DNA of 64,000 bases from Moraxella macacae 0408225 (GCF_000320365.1 NZ_ANIN01000001.1:1-64000), one strand, 5' to 3'. Positions 45,661 to 56,351 are shown, counted from the first letter of the stretch. The notes: generated from the letters alone by a model not told the origin. Numbers and translations: made by a program.

Positions 45661-48600
45661 ATGAAAATTTTAAGATTACGCTTTAAAAACCTAAACTCAT
45701 TACAAGGCGAGTGGCAAATTGATTTTCGTCATTCTGCCTATGTCAACGAAGGTATTTTTGTCATTACAGGCGCAACAGGGGCTGGCAAAAGCACGATATT
45801 AGATGCAATTTGTTTGGCCTTGTATGGTGCAACACCGAGACTTGGTGATATCACGCAGGGCAAAAACGACATCATGTCAAGAGGAACAAGCGAGTGTTTT
45901 GCCGAAGTGGTTTTTGCCACGCAAGAGGGCAATTTTCTTAGTTTTTGGGGGCAACGACGTGCCAAAAAACACCCCAATGGCAAATTACAAGCTCCAAAAC
46001 ACGAAATTTCCAACTTTATTAGCGATGATGTATCAGGCAACGTCCTTGAAAGCAAAGCCAGAAAAACCAAAAGCAAAATTGAGTGTATCACAGGCATGGA
46101 TTTTGGACGTTTTACGCGTGCTATGCTTTTAGCCCAGGGCAGTTTTGCTGCTTTTTTACAAGCCAGCAGTGATGAACGCTCACCAATTTTAGAGCAAATC
46201 ACAGGCACAACAATTTATAGCGACATCTCCAAAAAAGTGCATGAAACTTTTACCCAAAGCAAAAAACAACTGGAAATTTTACAAGAAAAATTAGCAGGCG
46301 TACAACCACTAAGCGATGAACAACAGCAACATTTAACCGATAGGTTAACCCAAACCAACCAAGACATTGACACACTTGGCAAAAAAATCCGCAGCTTACA
46401 ATCTGACAAAGCCTTGTACATAGAATTAAACAAAACCCAACAGCAACAACAATTATACCAACAAAAACAACACGCCCTAAACGCACAAATACAAGCGTTT
46501 TTACCACAAAAACAACTCCTGGAACAAGGCAAACATGCCTATCAATTAACCCACGATTATCACGAATACCATCACATTAGCCAACAATTGTCTGCCAATA
46601 TTACCAAACAACAACATTGGCAACAACAACTTCCAACCCTAAAACAGCAGTTGGATCAACAACAACAAACCGAACAGCAGTGTCGTATTTTACTGCATGA
46701 TGCCGAACAACATTGGCAAGACAGTCAGCCAATATTACAAAAAGTGCGTGAATGCGATTATCAACAACACAATTTAACACAGCAGCAACACGCCCTAAAG
46801 CAGCAGCAACAAGCATTAAGCACCAAATTGCAACACAATCAACACGCTTACGCCCAAACACAACAAGCCTTAAACGCCTGCCAACAACAACGCCAACACT
46901 TAACCCAACAGCAACAATTGGCAGTATTTAACGAACATTCCAATCCCTTGCCACGCCTGTGTGATCTTGCCGATCAGGCAAACCGTAGCCATCAGCACGC
47001 ACAAAACCTAGCCAAGCAAATACAAAACGCACAAGAACAACAAAACACACTTGCCAAAACGCTTGATGATATTAGCAACGAGCAGCAACAAAACGCAAAT
47101 AACCAACAAATCTTTCAGCAGCAACAGCAAAATTTTGCACACACCATTTGCACATTTATCCAATCATTTGTCAACACATTAGATCCTGCCCCACCAAACT
47201 CTCACACACCAAACGATTTTATTTGGCCGGTGCATCAGGCATTAAACCAACTACAACACGCCCAATTTTTGCTACAAACCTTACAAGAACAGCACAAACA
47301 TTGGCAAGCATGGACAGATGACAATCATCAGTTGCAACAAGAAATCGATCAAATCACCCAAGCAATTAACGCTGTGCACCATGAATTACATCAACTATCA
47401 CAAAACGAACAAGCACAACAACAAACCGTAGATTTACTGTGGCAAAACCAACAATTGCACAACAAAATTACAAACCTACAACAAGAACGCCAAGCCCTAA
47501 TCAGTGGCAAACCCTGCCCACTGTGTGGTGCAACAGCACACCCATATGCCAAACAACCACCAAATACCGAGCATGAACCAAACAACACCGAACAACAGCT
47601 ACTCATTGCCAAACAAAATTTGACCAACACCCAAACCAAACGCCAACACAGCGAACAACAACTTGCCAAACTTAGCCAAACCAAACAACACCTAACCCAA
47701 AACCAACAAAAAATTCAGCAAAATTTAACCGAAACGCAAGCTGCCATCTTTAGCCAAGCAACTGATTTTTATCAAAGTTATCATCGCTTACTCAAATTAG
47801 ATCCACTTATAGATTTTCTTAACGCTTGGCAAAACCCAAAAACAAAAGTCCAATCTGATACCCTGCAATTTGACAACTCACAATTTGACAACTCGCAGCC
47901 CAGCCAAATCCAGTTGTGCGAACCATTATCCAAGCTATCCATACATTTTGCGGATTTTACAGAACAAATTAACCAAAATATGGTGCAAAAACAACAAATT
48001 ATCGCACAATTGTCAGATTATCAGCACCAATTGGACGCACAAAACCTGCACGCCCAAACGCTTATTCAGCAAGCAAATGAATTGAAACATCAGCACCACA
48101 TTGCCAAGCAACAGCACCATCAACTAACCATAAACACACAGCAAATTTTGGCACAATACCAACAAAACCAATCACAACTTATTGAAATCAATGATAAAAT
48201 TCAGCAGATTTTGCAACCATTTTCCCACTTATTGCCAAATCATGCCATCGATATCACACAAACACTTGCCCAAATTGAACAAAAATTTACACAATGGCAA
48301 AATAAAGAGCAACAATTACAAAAACTTAATGAACACGAACGCCAACTAGAAAACACCTTGACCATCATTCAAAGCGAAAACCAACAGTTAAGTGCGCAAA
48401 ACCAACAGCTAAGCCAACAGCTAAGCACCCTTGAACAACAAAAACTTACGCAACAAAAAAACCGTTTTGCCCTGCTTTTGGATAACCAGTTTGTAGATAA
48501 CCAATTTGTAGATAAAGATGTAGCAGACATAGAACAGACATTATTAACCCAAAAAACCCAAGCTTTTGCAGCATGGCAACACGCCAACGAATCTATGCAA

Positions 48601-49602
48601 CAGCTTAACCAAGACTGGCGATTGTTAAGCGAAAATTTACAACAAATCAACACCGTCATTGCTGAACAACAGCAAGCGTTCAACCAAATAGAATATCATT
48701 TTTTACAAAAACTACATCATGCCAATTTTGCCAACATTGAAGCGTATTTACAAGCCTGCTTAAGCGACACCGAACGTGAAAATTTACAAAAAACAGACGA
48801 TGATTTACAGCAACAACACCAATTTATCGAACACAAACTCCAAGAAATTAACGATTATTATCAACAACTTACTCAAAAAAACATCAGTGATTTAACCTTA
48901 GACATGCTTGACAATGAGTTAAATAAATTACAAAGTATATTTAACGAAAAACAACAGTTGTTAGGCAATTTATCACTACAACTTACCAATAACGAAAATA
49001 TCAAACAAAAGCAAGCCTATGAGTTTCATCAACTACAAGCACACAAACAACAGTTGGATCAATGGCAACAGTTGCACAGTCTGATTGGTTCAAGTGATGG
49101 TAAAAAATTCCGTAACTTTGCCCAAGGCTTGACTTTTACGCTGATGATTAATCACGCCAATGAACAATTAAGCAAAATGAACGATCGTTATTTATTGGTT
49201 GCTGATAACGAACAACCGCTAAGTTTGAATGTGATTGACAAATATCAAGGCGACATCGTGCGAACCAGTAAAAATCTATCAGGAGGTGAAAGCTTTATTA
49301 TCAGTTTGGCATTGGCATTGGGTCTGTCTAATATGGCAGGGCATCGCATGCAAGTAGATTCGTTGTTTTTAGATGAAGGTTTTGGTACATTAGATGATGA
49401 AGCATTGGATACCGCCCTAACGACTTTATCAACTTTGCAACAATCAGGAAAACTGATCGGCGTCATTTCACACATTCAAGCCCTAAAAGAACGCATCAGC
49501 AGCAAAATCACGGTTATCCCCACAACAGGCGGCGTAAGTAAAATTATCGGCCAAGGCATAACAACCTCGGTTGATAAAACAACCTCGGTTGATAAAAATT
49601 AA
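45661..49602 (+). CDS. sbcC: Exonuclease subunit SbcC (Rad50-like)
   Basis: A protein of 1,313 residues, longer than the ~1,050 of E. coli. Walker A GATGAGKST at 37-45, zinc hook CPLC at 619-622, ABC signature LSGGES about 1206 and Walker B SLFLDEGFGTLD near 1235. The two long coiled-coil arms are extremely Gln-rich (many QQQ and QQQQ runs). Short in-frame duplications occur (FDNSQFDNSQ, NQFVDNQFVD, TTSVDKTTSVDK at the C-terminus). It follows sbcD by 49 bases that hold an 11-bp triplicate. Confidence 0.96.
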   Translation: MKILRLRFKNLNSLQGEWQIDFRHSAYVNEGIFVITGATGAGKSTILDAICLALYGATPRLGDITQGKNDIMSRGTSECFAEVVFATQEGNFLSFWGQRRAKKHPNGKLQAPKHEISNFISDDVSGNVLESKARKTKSKIECITGMDFGRFTRAMLLAQGSFAAFLQASSDERSPILEQITGTTIYSDISKKVHETFTQSKKQLEILQEKLAGVQPLSDEQQQHLTDRLTQTNQDIDTLGKKIRSLQSDKALYIELNKTQQQQQLYQQKQHALNAQIQAFLPQKQLLEQGKHAYQLTHDYHEYHHISQQLSANITKQQHWQQQLPTLKQQLDQQQQTEQQCRILLHDAEQHWQDSQPILQKVRECDYQQHNLTQQQHALKQQQQALSTKLQHNQHAYAQTQQALNACQQQRQHLTQQQQLAVFNEHSNPLPRLCDLADQANRSHQHAQNLAKQIQNAQEQQNTLAKTLDDISNEQQQNANNQQIFQQQQQNFAHTICTFIQSFVNTLDPAPPNSHTPNDFIWPVHQALNQLQHAQFLLQTLQEQHKHWQAWTDDNHQLQQEIDQITQAINAVHHELHQLSQNEQAQQQTVDLLWQNQQLHNKITNLQQERQALISGKPCPLCGATAHPYAKQPPNTEHEPNNTEQQLLIAKQNLTNTQTKRQHSEQQLAKLSQTKQHLTQNQQKIQQNLTETQAAIFSQATDFYQSYHRLLKLDPLIDFLNAWQNPKTKVQSDTLQFDNSQFDNSQPSQIQLCEPLSKLSIHFADFTEQINQNMVQKQQIIAQLSDYQHQLDAQNLHAQTLIQQANELKHQHHIAKQQHHQLTINTQQILAQYQQNQSQLIEINDKIQQILQPFSHLLPNHAIDITQTLAQIEQKFTQWQNKEQQLQKLNEHERQLENTLTIIQSENQQLSAQNQQLSQQLSTLEQQKLTQQKNRFALLLDNQFVDNQFVDKDVADIEQTLLTQKTQAFAAWQHANESMQQLNQDWRLLSENLQQINTVIAEQQQAFNQIEYHFLQKLHHANFANIEAYLQACLSDTERENLQKTDDDLQQQHQFIEHKLQEINDYYQQLTQKNISDLTLDMLDNELNKLQSIFNEKQQLLGNLSLQLTNNENIKQKQAYEFHQLQAHKQQLDQWQQLHSLIGSSDGKKFRNFAQGLTFTLMINHANEQLSKMNDRYLLVADNEQPLSLNVIDKYQGDIVRTSKNLSGGESFIISLALALGLSNMAGHRMQVDSLFLDEGFGTLDDEALDTALTTLSTLQQSGKLIGVISHIQALKERISSKITVIPTTGGVSKIIGQGITTSVDKTTSVDKN

Positions 49603-49661
49603 CAATATCATTACTGATTTTTTGCCAAAAATTTTGCATGATATTGCAATTTACCCATGTT

Positions 49662-49708
49662 TATGGTTAGTGTATAATTATGGTTAGTGTATATGGTTAG
49701 TATATAAT
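49662..49708 (+). repeat. Tandem repeat TATGGTTAGTGTA(TAAT), three copies, at a promoter
   Basis: Units begin at 49662, 49679 and 49692. The first and third end in TATAAT (49673-49678 and 49703-49708). The array lies 44-90 bases upstream of the start codon at 49752, so it probably contains that gene's promoter. Confidence 0.85.
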
Positions 49709-49751
49709 TTTGTATATAAGTTTATTTAAAGTTAAAATAAAAGGATCGGTT

Positions 49752-50693
49752 ATGTTAAAACAATCTTTTGCTGTTGCATTGTTATCATTGAGTGCATTTG
49801 CCTTATCGTTGCCTGCCAATGCAGCCACCATCAAAAAAAAACCCAAAACCACACAAAAAGCAACCAAACAAAAAGCAACAAATTTTGGTAAAAGCAGCCA
49901 GCCGGCTCAATCTTTGCAAAACAATCCAACATCTGATTTGACAACTTTGGATACAGCCGATCAGGATTTGTCCTTAAGCACCATTACTTATCCAAAATTT
50001 AATGCAGTGCAATTTGTTGGAACGGATTTACAAAACCAAACCATTAACCTACCACGCCCAACCCTAAAACTAAGCAATATTAGCACCGTACCAACGGTTG
50101 TTATTCCAACAACCAAACAAGCAACAAGCCAAATTGACGTAAGCGTGATTGATGATTTTATCACCGAAATCTCGCCTAAGGCACGTCATTATCCGCCTGT
50201 ATTTCGTAACCGCACCGAAAGCTACCATGCAATCCAAAAAATCAAACAATTAAGCGCATGGATTGACCGCTATGCCAAAAACCCACACGCATCGTATGAG
50301 GTGTTGTTGCGTGCCACAAAAATCAACGCTATGGCACGTAACCTGGATTTAGGATCTGAATACGCGGTAAAAGCCAGCGAATACGTTACGCGTGCCTTAA
50401 AAATCAATGACACAGCCGAGGCAAATTTTTTATATGGTGCAATGTTGTCTGAAGGAGGCGGTTTTGAAACAGGCTCAAAATATTTAGAAAAGGCGGAAAA
50501 AATGGGTTTTGCTGAAGCAACTCAAAGCCTTGCCCAAGCCGATCTGTTAAACGATAAAAAAGAGCGTGCGATTCAACGTTTAAACGCATTTAAAGCCAAA
50601 TATCCAAACGATCCCTACATCGACGAACAACTGCGCCTTGTCAATAGCGGTGAGTATTACATTTGGAAAATTCCGGTAAAAACCGTGCGTTAA
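49752..50693 (+). CDS. Secreted protein with TPR/Sel1-like repeats
   Basis: A protein of 313 residues from the ATG at 49752, with AAGGAT upstream; the longer frame from 49710 runs over promoter repeats. A signal peptide (VALLSLSAFALSLPANAA) is followed by a Lys/Thr/Gln-rich low-complexity stretch. Residues about 175-300 are helical and repeat-like (ANFLYGAMLSEGGGFETGS, YLEKAEKMGFAEATQSLA), like TPR/Sel1 units. Function unknown; it probably sits in the periplasm or outer surface. Confidence 0.75.
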   Translation: MLKQSFAVALLSLSAFALSLPANAATIKKKPKTTQKATKQKATNFGKSSQPAQSLQNNPTSDLTTLDTADQDLSLSTITYPKFNAVQFVGTDLQNQTINLPRPTLKLSNISTVPTVVIPTTKQATSQIDVSVIDDFITEISPKARHYPPVFRNRTESYHAIQKIKQLSAWIDRYAKNPHASYEVLLRATKINAMARNLDLGSEYAVKASEYVTRALKINDTAEANFLYGAMLSEGGGFETGSKYLEKAEKMGFAEATQSLAQADLLNDKKERAIQRLNAFKAKYPNDPYIDEQLRLVNSGEYYIWKIPVKTVR

Positions 50694-50700
50694 TTTTTAC

Positions 50701-53079
50701 GTGTTAAAAAACATCAACTTTTTTTACAACACTTTTATGCGGTTTTGTATGCACAATTTACGCTTTATTTCGCCTGAACCAACATGCTGTTACTCACATT
50801 TAGCCAAGTTTATAAAACTGGCTTGTTTTGGATTTGTGTTGCTTAACCTTACCGCCTGCAGCACCACGGCCACACAAAGCAGCACCACGGCTATCATTAA
50901 AGAGCGTACCAATGTACTAACAGGATCGCAGCTAAGTAGCGACACACAAAGCTGGCTGATACAAGCAGGGCTTGAAGAAAGCGAATGCCTTGACAATATG
51001 CCAAGTTGTATTGTCAAACTTAAACAATCCGAGCTTAGCAATCAACCTGACAAAGGATTATACGGAGCAATCGCAGAATTATTTTTTGCATCAGCAAAAA
51101 AACGCAAGCAAGCAAAAACTTGCCAACCTCCCAAGCGAGAACTTGCCACTGACATTGCCAAAACCTATCAGCCACAAACCACACAAGATAAAAACAACTC
51201 AACCAACAGCCACACAACCAACAAAAACACCATTGACTGCGATACCGCAAAACAAGACGATTTGTTACAAACTGTACGTTTTTCTTATTTATATTTGATG
51301 TATGACACGCTAAATAAAACCGATGCGATACCAAACAAAAACACGCCAGTTTATTTGCCAAAAGAGCGTGATACCCAAATTCAAGACTTGTATTATGTTG
51401 CCATTGATGAGTTGGGTGATAATCTGTATGAAAAAAATCTACAAGATGACTACCAAATCACACGCAATCATATTCGCGTTAATTTTCACGGTTTTGACAA
51501 TGAACAAAGCAAAAACCACACCGAAAAACTCATATCTAGCTACCAAATTAATTTAGACAATCTAAACAGTATCAGTCGTCGCGATGGTTTTGGAATGAAT
51601 TATGTCATAGCCCTTGACGATCGTTATACCACTTCCATTCGCAATCAGATTTTGAACAAAAACCACAACAACCTACCTGCAAGTGCACGCATTCACCCTA
51701 CGGGACATTTGCCTGTTACCGCCCTACTCTTGCCACAGGGCGACAGCATGAATGAGATTTTAACCACCACCGATTTTCGTTTTGATTTGTACAATCCTTA
51801 TCAGATCAATCGGGTTAATATTTTAGGCAAAACGTTTGCATTGTCAGCAAATTTTTCGGCACCGTATGGTTTATGGATTAAAGAAAATGCCCTTGAACCG
51901 TTAAGTATTTTTAACATGCTCGGATCGGCATACCAAAACGGTCAAGCACAATTGTTTATGCTTGAACCGTATGATCCAAACAAACGGGTTATTCTTATGC
52001 TGCATGGGCTTGCGTCCAGTCCTGAAACGTGGATTAGACTTACCAATGACATTTTTAACGATCCGATTTTACGCAATAATTATCAAGTTTGGCAATTGTT
52101 TTATCCAACCACCATTCCGATTTTGGAAAACCGTTATCAACTACACACCTTGATTAACACCGCTTTTGCTCAAGTTGATCCAAAACAGCACGATCTTGCC
52201 AGTCAAAACGCTGTGCTGATTGGACATAGTATGGGTGGCGTGATTGGGAGATTGTTGGTATCTGATGACGATTTAACGGTTAATCTAACTCAAATGATCG
52301 AAAATCGCATTCAAAAACAACAATTGCCTGCCGTTTATCGTGATTTTTGGCGTTTAAACAACAATGAACAATTGGAATTAGGCAAGCGTTTAGAATTACA
52401 TGCTTTGCCACAGTTAAGTCGAGCGGTATTTATTTCCGCCCCATTTGCTGGAACGGATTATGCCGATCGTTGGTTTACCCGTGGATTACGGCGGATTGTC
52501 TCCATTCCTGCAGGCTTTGTCAAAACAGTAACCACAAGCCTAAACGCGTTATTTAGCGATGCCCAATTGGCAAACAACCCATTGGCAGATTTATTTTTGG
52601 AAAATGGAGCCAGCCAATTAAGCGATCGTTCTTTTTTTGTCAAACTCACCAAATCAGTAACCACATCAGACCATGTAGCAATTAATACTTTAATTGCCAC
52701 CGATGACAATGATTTATTTGATAAGCTAAAAAATGACTTAAACAATGATAAACAACCTAACCAAAATTTAACCACAAATCTCAATCCACAAAATTTGTAT
52801 TTGTACAACCATATCAATCTAGCCAAAGCCGAAGATTTACAAGCCAAGCACCAACAACTGCTTCAGCAAGTGCGTCAAGGAGCAACCGATCGACTGTCTG
52901 ATGGCATTGTACCCTACCACAGTGCCAGTTTAAAAGGCGTTGAAAGCGAAAAAATCTTATCAGGCAAACACAATGTACACACAAGCCCACAAGCGGTATT
53001 GGAATTACGGCGGATTTTGCACAAACATTTAGCCACGCTTAACAAAACCAACCCACAACACAGCGATCAACGCCCTTAA
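50701..53079 (+). CDS. Large lipoprotein with alpha/beta-hydrolase (lipase-like) domain
   Basis: A protein of 792 residues from a GTG, 7 bases after the previous gene; ATGs at 50737 and 50749 are alternatives. The lipobox LTAC (Cys about 53) follows a hydrophobic stretch. After about 370 residues of unknown fold comes a hydrolase domain: LMLHGLASSPETW (oxyanion region, about 434), GHSMGG with Ser510, and a late DGIVPYHSA that may supply Asp; a His is present in GKHNVHTS. It could be an envelope-anchored esterase or lipase. Likely one transcript with the TPR-like gene. Confidence 0.8.
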   Translation: MLKNINFFYNTFMRFCMHNLRFISPEPTCCYSHLAKFIKLACFGFVLLNLTACSTTATQSSTTAIIKERTNVLTGSQLSSDTQSWLIQAGLEESECLDNMPSCIVKLKQSELSNQPDKGLYGAIAELFFASAKKRKQAKTCQPPKRELATDIAKTYQPQTTQDKNNSTNSHTTNKNTIDCDTAKQDDLLQTVRFSYLYLMYDTLNKTDAIPNKNTPVYLPKERDTQIQDLYYVAIDELGDNLYEKNLQDDYQITRNHIRVNFHGFDNEQSKNHTEKLISSYQINLDNLNSISRRDGFGMNYVIALDDRYTTSIRNQILNKNHNNLPASARIHPTGHLPVTALLLPQGDSMNEILTTTDFRFDLYNPYQINRVNILGKTFALSANFSAPYGLWIKENALEPLSIFNMLGSAYQNGQAQLFMLEPYDPNKRVILMLHGLASSPETWIRLTNDIFNDPILRNNYQVWQLFYPTTIPILENRYQLHTLINTAFAQVDPKQHDLASQNAVLIGHSMGGVIGRLLVSDDDLTVNLTQMIENRIQKQQLPAVYRDFWRLNNNEQLELGKRLELHALPQLSRAVFISAPFAGTDYADRWFTRGLRRIVSIPAGFVKTVTTSLNALFSDAQLANNPLADLFLENGASQLSDRSFFVKLTKSVTTSDHVAINTLIATDDNDLFDKLKNDLNNDKQPNQNLTTNLNPQNLYLYNHINLAKAEDLQAKHQQLLQQVRQGATDRLSDGIVPYHSASLKGVESEKILSGKHNVHTSPQAVLELRRILHKHLATLNKTNPQHSDQRP

Positions 53080-53121
53080 TTTCTTAAGCCCGTTAATTAT
53101 TTCTTAAAACTACAGTTGGTT

Positions 53122-53991
53122 TTACAGTTGGTTTAGTGGTAATTTTAGATAGCACACGCCGTTGGCCTCTGATTTTGGCAATTCACCTGCGTTAATATTA
53201 ACCTGTACCGCAGGCAAAATCAGGCGTGGCACTGCAAGTTGTTTATCGCGTTCGTTACGCATACGCACAAATTCATCTTTGCTTATGCCAGTTTTGACAT
53301 GAATGTTGTGTGATTTTTGTTCGCCAACACAAACGCTTGGCATGTATTTACGCATGCCTTTTGGTGGATAATCGTGGCATAGATATAACAATGTGTCATC
53401 AGGCAAAGCAAGCAGCCTTTGGATAGAATCATACAATTCTTCAGCACTGCCATTAGGAAAATCGCAACGAGCCGTACCAACATCAGGAGCAAAAATGGTA
53501 TCCCCCACAAACACCACCAAATTTTTACCATCACTGACTTGATATGCCATATCTGCAGGGGTATGCCCTGGCAAATGCATCGCCGTAATGGTTAAATTAC
53601 CAAGCAAAAGTTCAGATCCTTCATCGGTTAAAATGTCAAATTGACTGGCATCGGTCGCAAAATCACTCAAATTATAAATATTGGTAAAGGCTTTTTGCAC
53701 CTTGTCAATATGCTTGCCAATCACGATATCTCCACCCAATTGTGCTTTAAGATAGGCTGCAGCAGAAAGGTGATCGGCATGGGCGTGAGTTTCAATGATG
53801 TATTTTAACGTGAGCCCTTGTGATTTAACAAAATCAATCACAATATTGGCATTGTTATGGCTAATTTTGCCTGCTTTTGGATCAAAATCCAACACGGGAT
53901 CAATAATTGCACACAATTGTTGGTTATTATCAATCAAAACATGGGTAAATGTCTCAGTATCGTTGTCCAAAAAAGAATGGATATTTATCAT
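53122..53991 (-). CDS. MBL-fold hydrolase, persulfide dioxygenase (ETHE1/Blh) type
   Basis: A protein of 289 residues from the ATG at 53991, with AAGGGG 7 bases upstream, preferred over the ATG at 54015. Metal motif HAHADH at 69-74, then LPGHTPADMAY and a VGDTIFAPDVGTARCDFPNG region typical of ETHE1-like enzymes that oxidise glutathione persulfide. It is divergent from the SulP-DUF442 gene; DUF442 domains often occur with such enzymes in sulfide detoxification loci. Substrate not proven. Confidence 0.85.
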   Translation of the reverse strand: MINIHSFLDNDTETFTHVLIDNNQQLCAIIDPVLDFDPKAGKISHNNANIVIDFVKSQGLTLKYIIETHAHADHLSAAAYLKAQLGGDIVIGKHIDKVQKAFTNIYNLSDFATDASQFDILTDEGSELLLGNLTITAMHLPGHTPADMAYQVSDGKNLVVFVGDTIFAPDVGTARCDFPNGSAEELYDSIQRLLALPDDTLLYLCHDYPPKGMRKYMPSVCVGEQKSHNIHVKTGISKDEFVRMRNERDKQLAVPRLILPAVQVNINAGELPKSEANGVCYLKLPLNQL

Positions 53992-54254
53992 ATTATTGCC
54001 CCTTAGCGGTATCAATTTAACATCTATCTTAACATCAGTTTAGTAGCGTAAACGTCATGTCAAAATTATTCAAAGCAAAATTATTCAAAGTTATGATTAA
54101 AAATATTTATCGTAAAAATAAACAAAACAATTGCCCATTTTATTATATTATTTTATAATATATTTTTCAATATACTTATTTAATACCAAACATCACAAAG
54201 CCCAACTAAAAACACACAGAAACAAAAATAAGTAAAATCAAAAATAGGTAAAAA

Positions 54255-56351
54255 ATGTCAGTGTTTTTTAAGCATATGATACAATCCATACAAAACTTGT
54301 GGCAAGCTCCCTACTGGATAACGCATTATCAAAAAAACCACCTGTCGCAGGATTTGTTGGCAGGATTGATCGTAGGAATTGTGGTTATTCCACAAAGCTT
54401 AGGTTATGCTGTGTTGGCAGGCTTACCGCCCATATATGGTTTATATGCGTCCATTGTGCCTGTGTTGGTTTATGCGTGGGTTGGATCCAGTGCAGTCAAT
54501 GCAGTCGGTGCGGTTTCACTCACAGCGGTAATGACAGCCCAATCCTTATCTGATTACAAACATTTACCAGTTGATGAATACGCCCATTTGGCCGCAGGAC
54601 TTGCGTTGTTGGTGGGTGTGTTGTTAACATTGGCAAACATGTTTCGGCTCGGTTGGGTTACTCAATTTATCAGTCGTGGCGTAACGGCAGGTTTTGTGAG
54701 CGGTGCTTCGCTTTTGATTTTTATCAGTCAAATAAAAGTCATCACCCACATTCCCATTACAGGCAATACCGTGCTTGAAAACGCCGTGTCATTATGGCAA
54801 CATTTTGACGATTTTCATTTACCAACTTTTGTGGTAGGTTCAGTGTCATTGGCGGTATTTTGGTTAAACCGCTCGCATTTTCCAAAATGGTTTGCTCATT
54901 TGCCAATACCTCGTTCGATGATTGCCCTACTATGTCGTATGTTACCGCTGTTTTGGGTGATTTTGGTGATTATATTTAGTCAAATTTTTGGTTTTGATCG
55001 GTTAAATATTGCCTTGGTTAATCCCATTGCACAAGACTTGCCCGTGCCTGTTTTGCCCATGATGGATCTTAAAACCTTAATTCAGTTACTGCCCTCGGCC
55101 ACTCTTATTGCACTGATATCGTTCGTATCCAGTCATGCCGTAGCAAGCAGTTTTGCCAAACAATACAAACAGCCCTTTAGTGCCAATCAAGAACTAAAAG
55201 GCTTAGGGCTTGCCAATGTCATCGGATCATTTTTTCAAAGTTTTGCTGTAACTGGAGGTTTATCTCGCACAGCAATTAATGTTGCAACAGGAGCAAAAAC
55301 TCCCCTAGCAAGCGTGATTAGTGCATGCGTCATGGTATTGACACTGTTATTTTTTGGTAAAGCACTTGCACCATTGCCGTATGCTGTGCTTGGTGCTATG
55401 ATTATGGCAAGCATTGTTAGCATGATTGATTTACAAACACTGCGTTATGCGTTAAAATTTGACAAATTGGACGCGTTGGCATTTTTAGCAACCGCGAGCA
55501 GCGTACTGATTTTTGGATTAAATACTGGGCTAATCGTTGGAATTTTGGTGTCATTTGCAGGGTTAATTTGGCAATCCAGCCACCCACATATTGCTGTGGT
55601 TGGTCAAATTGGGGATACAGGGCATTTTCGCAATGTACGCAGACATCAAGTTACCAAACACGATAAACTGCTGATTATTCGCATTGACGAAAGTTTGTTT
55701 TATGGCAATGCCACATCGGTACGCACGTTTATTGAACAACAACTAACCAATGCACATTATGAACATTTGATTTTGATGCTATCTGCAGTCAATCATGTGG
55801 ATTTAACCGCCCAAGAAATGCTAAGCGAACTTAATACTGCCCTACAAACCCATAACATCACCTTGCATTTTTCCGAAATTAAAGGTCCGGTGATGGATAT
55901 TTTAGAACAAACGCCCGTTATTCAAAAATTAAACGGTCAAGTATTTTTAAGCACACAACAAGCGGTCAAAACATTAACCGAAAATCTAATTTCAAAAACT
56001 CAATCATCAAAAGGAGCAACCATGTCAAACAACACCACATTTTCACCACAAATCACCCCAAATGACATTGCCAACATCAAAGCCCAAGGCTACAAAACCA
56101 TCATCAACAACCGCCCAGACGGTGAAGAACCAAATCAGCCCTTAAACGCCGATATCGAAAAAATGGCTCATGAACTTGGTATCGCCTACTATTTTCAACC
56201 TGTCATACCCAGCCAAATTAACCAACAAGATTGTAAAGATTTTGCCAATATTTTTAACAAGGCAGAAAAACCGGTATTTATGTTCTGTCGCACAGGCAAC
56301 CGCTGTAATATCTTATTTCAAGCCACCGAGCAGTTGGATCTGTTAACCTGA
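54255..56351 (+). CDS. SulP anion transporter with STAS, fused to a DUF442 domain
   Basis: A protein of 698 residues. Residues about 1-440 form the SulP membrane domain (VIPQSLGYAVLAGLPPIYGL, GGLSRTAINVATGAKTPLA), 450-575 a STAS domain (LIIRIDESLFYGNATSVRTF), and 590-698 a DUF442 beta-lactamase-hydrolase-like phosphatase-fold domain (TIINNRPDGEEPNQP and the Cys loop FMFCRTGNRC). An internal AAGGAG sits 6 bases before the in-frame ATG at 56022, exactly where DUF442 starts, so that domain may also be made separately. SulP members carry sulfate, bicarbonate or other anions. Its stop overlaps the DUF188 start. Confidence 0.9.
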   Translation: MSVFFKHMIQSIQNLWQAPYWITHYQKNHLSQDLLAGLIVGIVVIPQSLGYAVLAGLPPIYGLYASIVPVLVYAWVGSSAVNAVGAVSLTAVMTAQSLSDYKHLPVDEYAHLAAGLALLVGVLLTLANMFRLGWVTQFISRGVTAGFVSGASLLIFISQIKVITHIPITGNTVLENAVSLWQHFDDFHLPTFVVGSVSLAVFWLNRSHFPKWFAHLPIPRSMIALLCRMLPLFWVILVIIFSQIFGFDRLNIALVNPIAQDLPVPVLPMMDLKTLIQLLPSATLIALISFVSSHAVASSFAKQYKQPFSANQELKGLGLANVIGSFFQSFAVTGGLSRTAINVATGAKTPLASVISACVMVLTLLFFGKALAPLPYAVLGAMIMASIVSMIDLQTLRYALKFDKLDALAFLATASSVLIFGLNTGLIVGILVSFAGLIWQSSHPHIAVVGQIGDTGHFRNVRRHQVTKHDKLLIIRIDESLFYGNATSVRTFIEQQLTNAHYEHLILMLSAVNHVDLTAQEMLSELNTALQTHNITLHFSEIKGPVMDILEQTPVIQKLNGQVFLSTQQAVKTLTENLISKTQSSKGATMSNNTTFSPQITPNDIANIKAQGYKTIINNRPDGEEPNQPLNADIEKMAHELGIAYYFQPVIPSQINQQDCKDFANIFNKAEKPVFMFCRTGNRCNILFQATEQLDLLT

